NCBI GenBank assembly: GCA_947457335.1
Contig: CANGWA010000005.1
Span: forward strand, 1 to 39,843
DNA from: Sphingobacteriaceae bacterium
Lineage (GTDB): Bacteria > Bacteroidota > Bacteroidia > B-17B0 > Aurantibacillaceae
DNA: 39,843 nucleotides
Direction of reading: 5' to 3'
Positions 38,421 to 39,843 of the stretch are shown here, piece by piece. Each line of letters begins with the position of its first letter. The first letter of the stretch is position 1. A model generated the notes under the pieces. That model was not told the DNA's origin and did not search any database. It worked only from the letters and a program-made list of their open reading frames with translations. The translations under genes were made by a program, and so were the position numbers.

Positions 38421-38454
38421 TATAATCAGATTAGCCTTGACTTGTCTGATTATA
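38421..38454 (-). terminator. AT-rich inverted repeat, possible terminator for the SpoIIE gene
   Basis: 10-bp perfect arms tataatcaga/tctgattata, 14-nt loop, followed on the minus strand by a TTATTATTTT tract; 3' of the minus-strand CDS. Confidence 0.4.
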
Positions 38455-38499
38455 TAATCTGATTCTCACACATCAAACTTTTCTTTATATCTAAAATAA

Positions 38500-39843
38500 T
38501 CACGAATACCCTTCGACTCTAAATGCAATCATTAAAACATCGTCTGTTTGTTCGTTTTTACCTTTCCAATCCTCAAAAGTAGCTTCAAGAATAGATCTTT
38601 GTTCGTTAAGTTCTTTGTGTGAAATTGAATACAACAATTTTTTGAGGTTAGTATATTTGAATTTTTTATCGGAAGGGCCGCCAAATTGATCTGCAAAACC
38701 ATCCGTAAAGGTGTAGATTATATCGCCATCAATACAATTAAGTTCTCTTTTAGTAAAAGGTTTATTAAAGTTAACATGCCAGCCCACCGGCATTTTATCG
38801 CACGTCAATTCAATTAATTCCTTCTCTTCATTTGGATGATGCCTGATAATCCAAATAGGATGGTTAGCCGAGGAATAAGTAATTTGATTATTTATTCTGT
38901 TATAAATCAAAACACTACAGTCCATGCCGTCTTTACCGGCTTCTGAAAGATCCTCGTTATATAGATAATTTACAATTTTAGCCCTCGTCTGATTCAATAT
39001 TTCATTGGGTTGATACATTTTATTTGTAACAACACAATCACTAAGGCAGGATATGTTAAGTATACTCATAATTGCACCTGGAACACCGTGGCCAGTTGAA
39101 TCAGCAGTAACTAAAATGAATTTTTCGCTATCAATGATTGATCCCCAATAAAAATCCCCACTAACTATGTCTTTTGGTTTAAATAGAACAAAGTGATTAT
39201 TTAATCCAACTCTTAGCATTTGATTGGTTGCTAACAATGCATCTTGAATCCTTTTGGCATAGTTTATACTAGATAGTATTTCATTCCGCTTTTCCTCAAC
39301 AATGTCCTTCTGTTTTCTTATCTCTAAGGTTCTTAGTTGCACAACCAACTCCAACTTCTCTTTTTCCCTTATAATCTTTGATGTACGATATTTTACAAAA
39401 AATATAATCAGTAAAATGATCGATGTGATGAATATAGAGTAAAACCATCGTGTTTTATACCAAGGTGGTCTAACTCGAAAGTTAAATGTGGTTGGAGAAG
39501 GATCCCAAATTCCATCACTATTCATTGCCTTTACAGAGAAAGTATAACTACCCGGAGGAAGCGACGGATAAATTGCCTCAGGATTCTGTTGAGGCGGACA
39601 CCAATTATCATCTAAACCTACAATCTTATAGGTATATTTGACTTTTTCAGGAGATGACAAAGATACTGCAATAAAAGAAAAAGTAATACTGCTTTTATCA
39701 AAAGGAAGGTCCAAATTTATTGGCAGGCCCGTTGATCTAGATATACTATCACAGTAGGTCATGTAATTTTCTTTACCATAAGATAATTCTATACCCTCTA
39801 TTTTTTTATGGGCTACAATATTAGTAAGGCTCTCTCATTTTGG
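38500..39843 (-). CDS. Y_Y_Y-domain sensor with transmembrane helix and C-terminal SpoIIE/PP2C phosphatase domain (5' end beyond window)
   Basis: YTYKIVGLDDNWCPPQ...YPSLPPGSYTFSVKAMNSDGIWDPSP (Y_Y_Y); TM WFYSIFITSIILLIIFFV; PKDIVSGDFYWGS...VTADSTGHGVPGAIMSILN...YTFTDGFADQFGG (SpoIIE). The frame stays open upstream of the tool's Met to the window edge (..QNESLTNIVAHKKIEGIELSYGKENYM). Confidence 0.9.

Noticed and set aside
38201-38425. 74-aa ORF on + strand across the multi-hairpin element (MPSFKKIRTKTLFLPYLVASTGIPADFATFNFGGG...)
   Set aside because: The frame is made largely of inverted-repeat arms (stems 38254-38368), so the structure explains the sequence better than coding does; no recognisable protein family.

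Overview
This 39.8 kb window is a chromosomal segment of a Bacteroidota (Flavobacteriia-like) genome. Support for that comes from type IX secretion (T9SS) signatures, TAnnTTTG-type -7 boxes and menaquinone/futalosine genes. From left to right it contains: a PAS sensor kinase with response regulator; a minus-strand operon of giant repetitive type-B-CTD adhesin, PorP/SprF and OmpA/PD40 protein; mutL with two rhomboid proteases; a stand-alone LytTR protein; a K/E-rich secreted protein; an S46 peptidase; a pterin cluster (PTPS-like gene overlapping folE) with a second PTPS paralogue 2 kb away; PhoH/PIN; mqnB-mqnD; a GluQRS-like gene; a hipBA toxin-antitoxin pair; a secreted 167-aa protein paired with a 1504-aa T9SS type-A protein; and an edge-truncated Y_Y_Y/SpoIIE phosphatase. 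The items most worth a second look are: (i) a compact multi-hairpin element at 38252-38370, in which an 11-13 bp stem closes three hairpins; (ii) two different heptanucleotide repeat arrays just upstream of it; (iii) a higher-order repeat of exactly 642 bp (three Ig-like domains) in the adhesin; (iv) paired GTATT-N6-AATAC inverted repeats upstream of hipB; (v) two eukaryotic-like PTPS paralogues around folE; and (vi) GC-rich structured intergenic blocks between folE and phoH. No RNA genes or CRISPR arrays were recognised. Family calls come from motif recognition by eye, and no database search was run.
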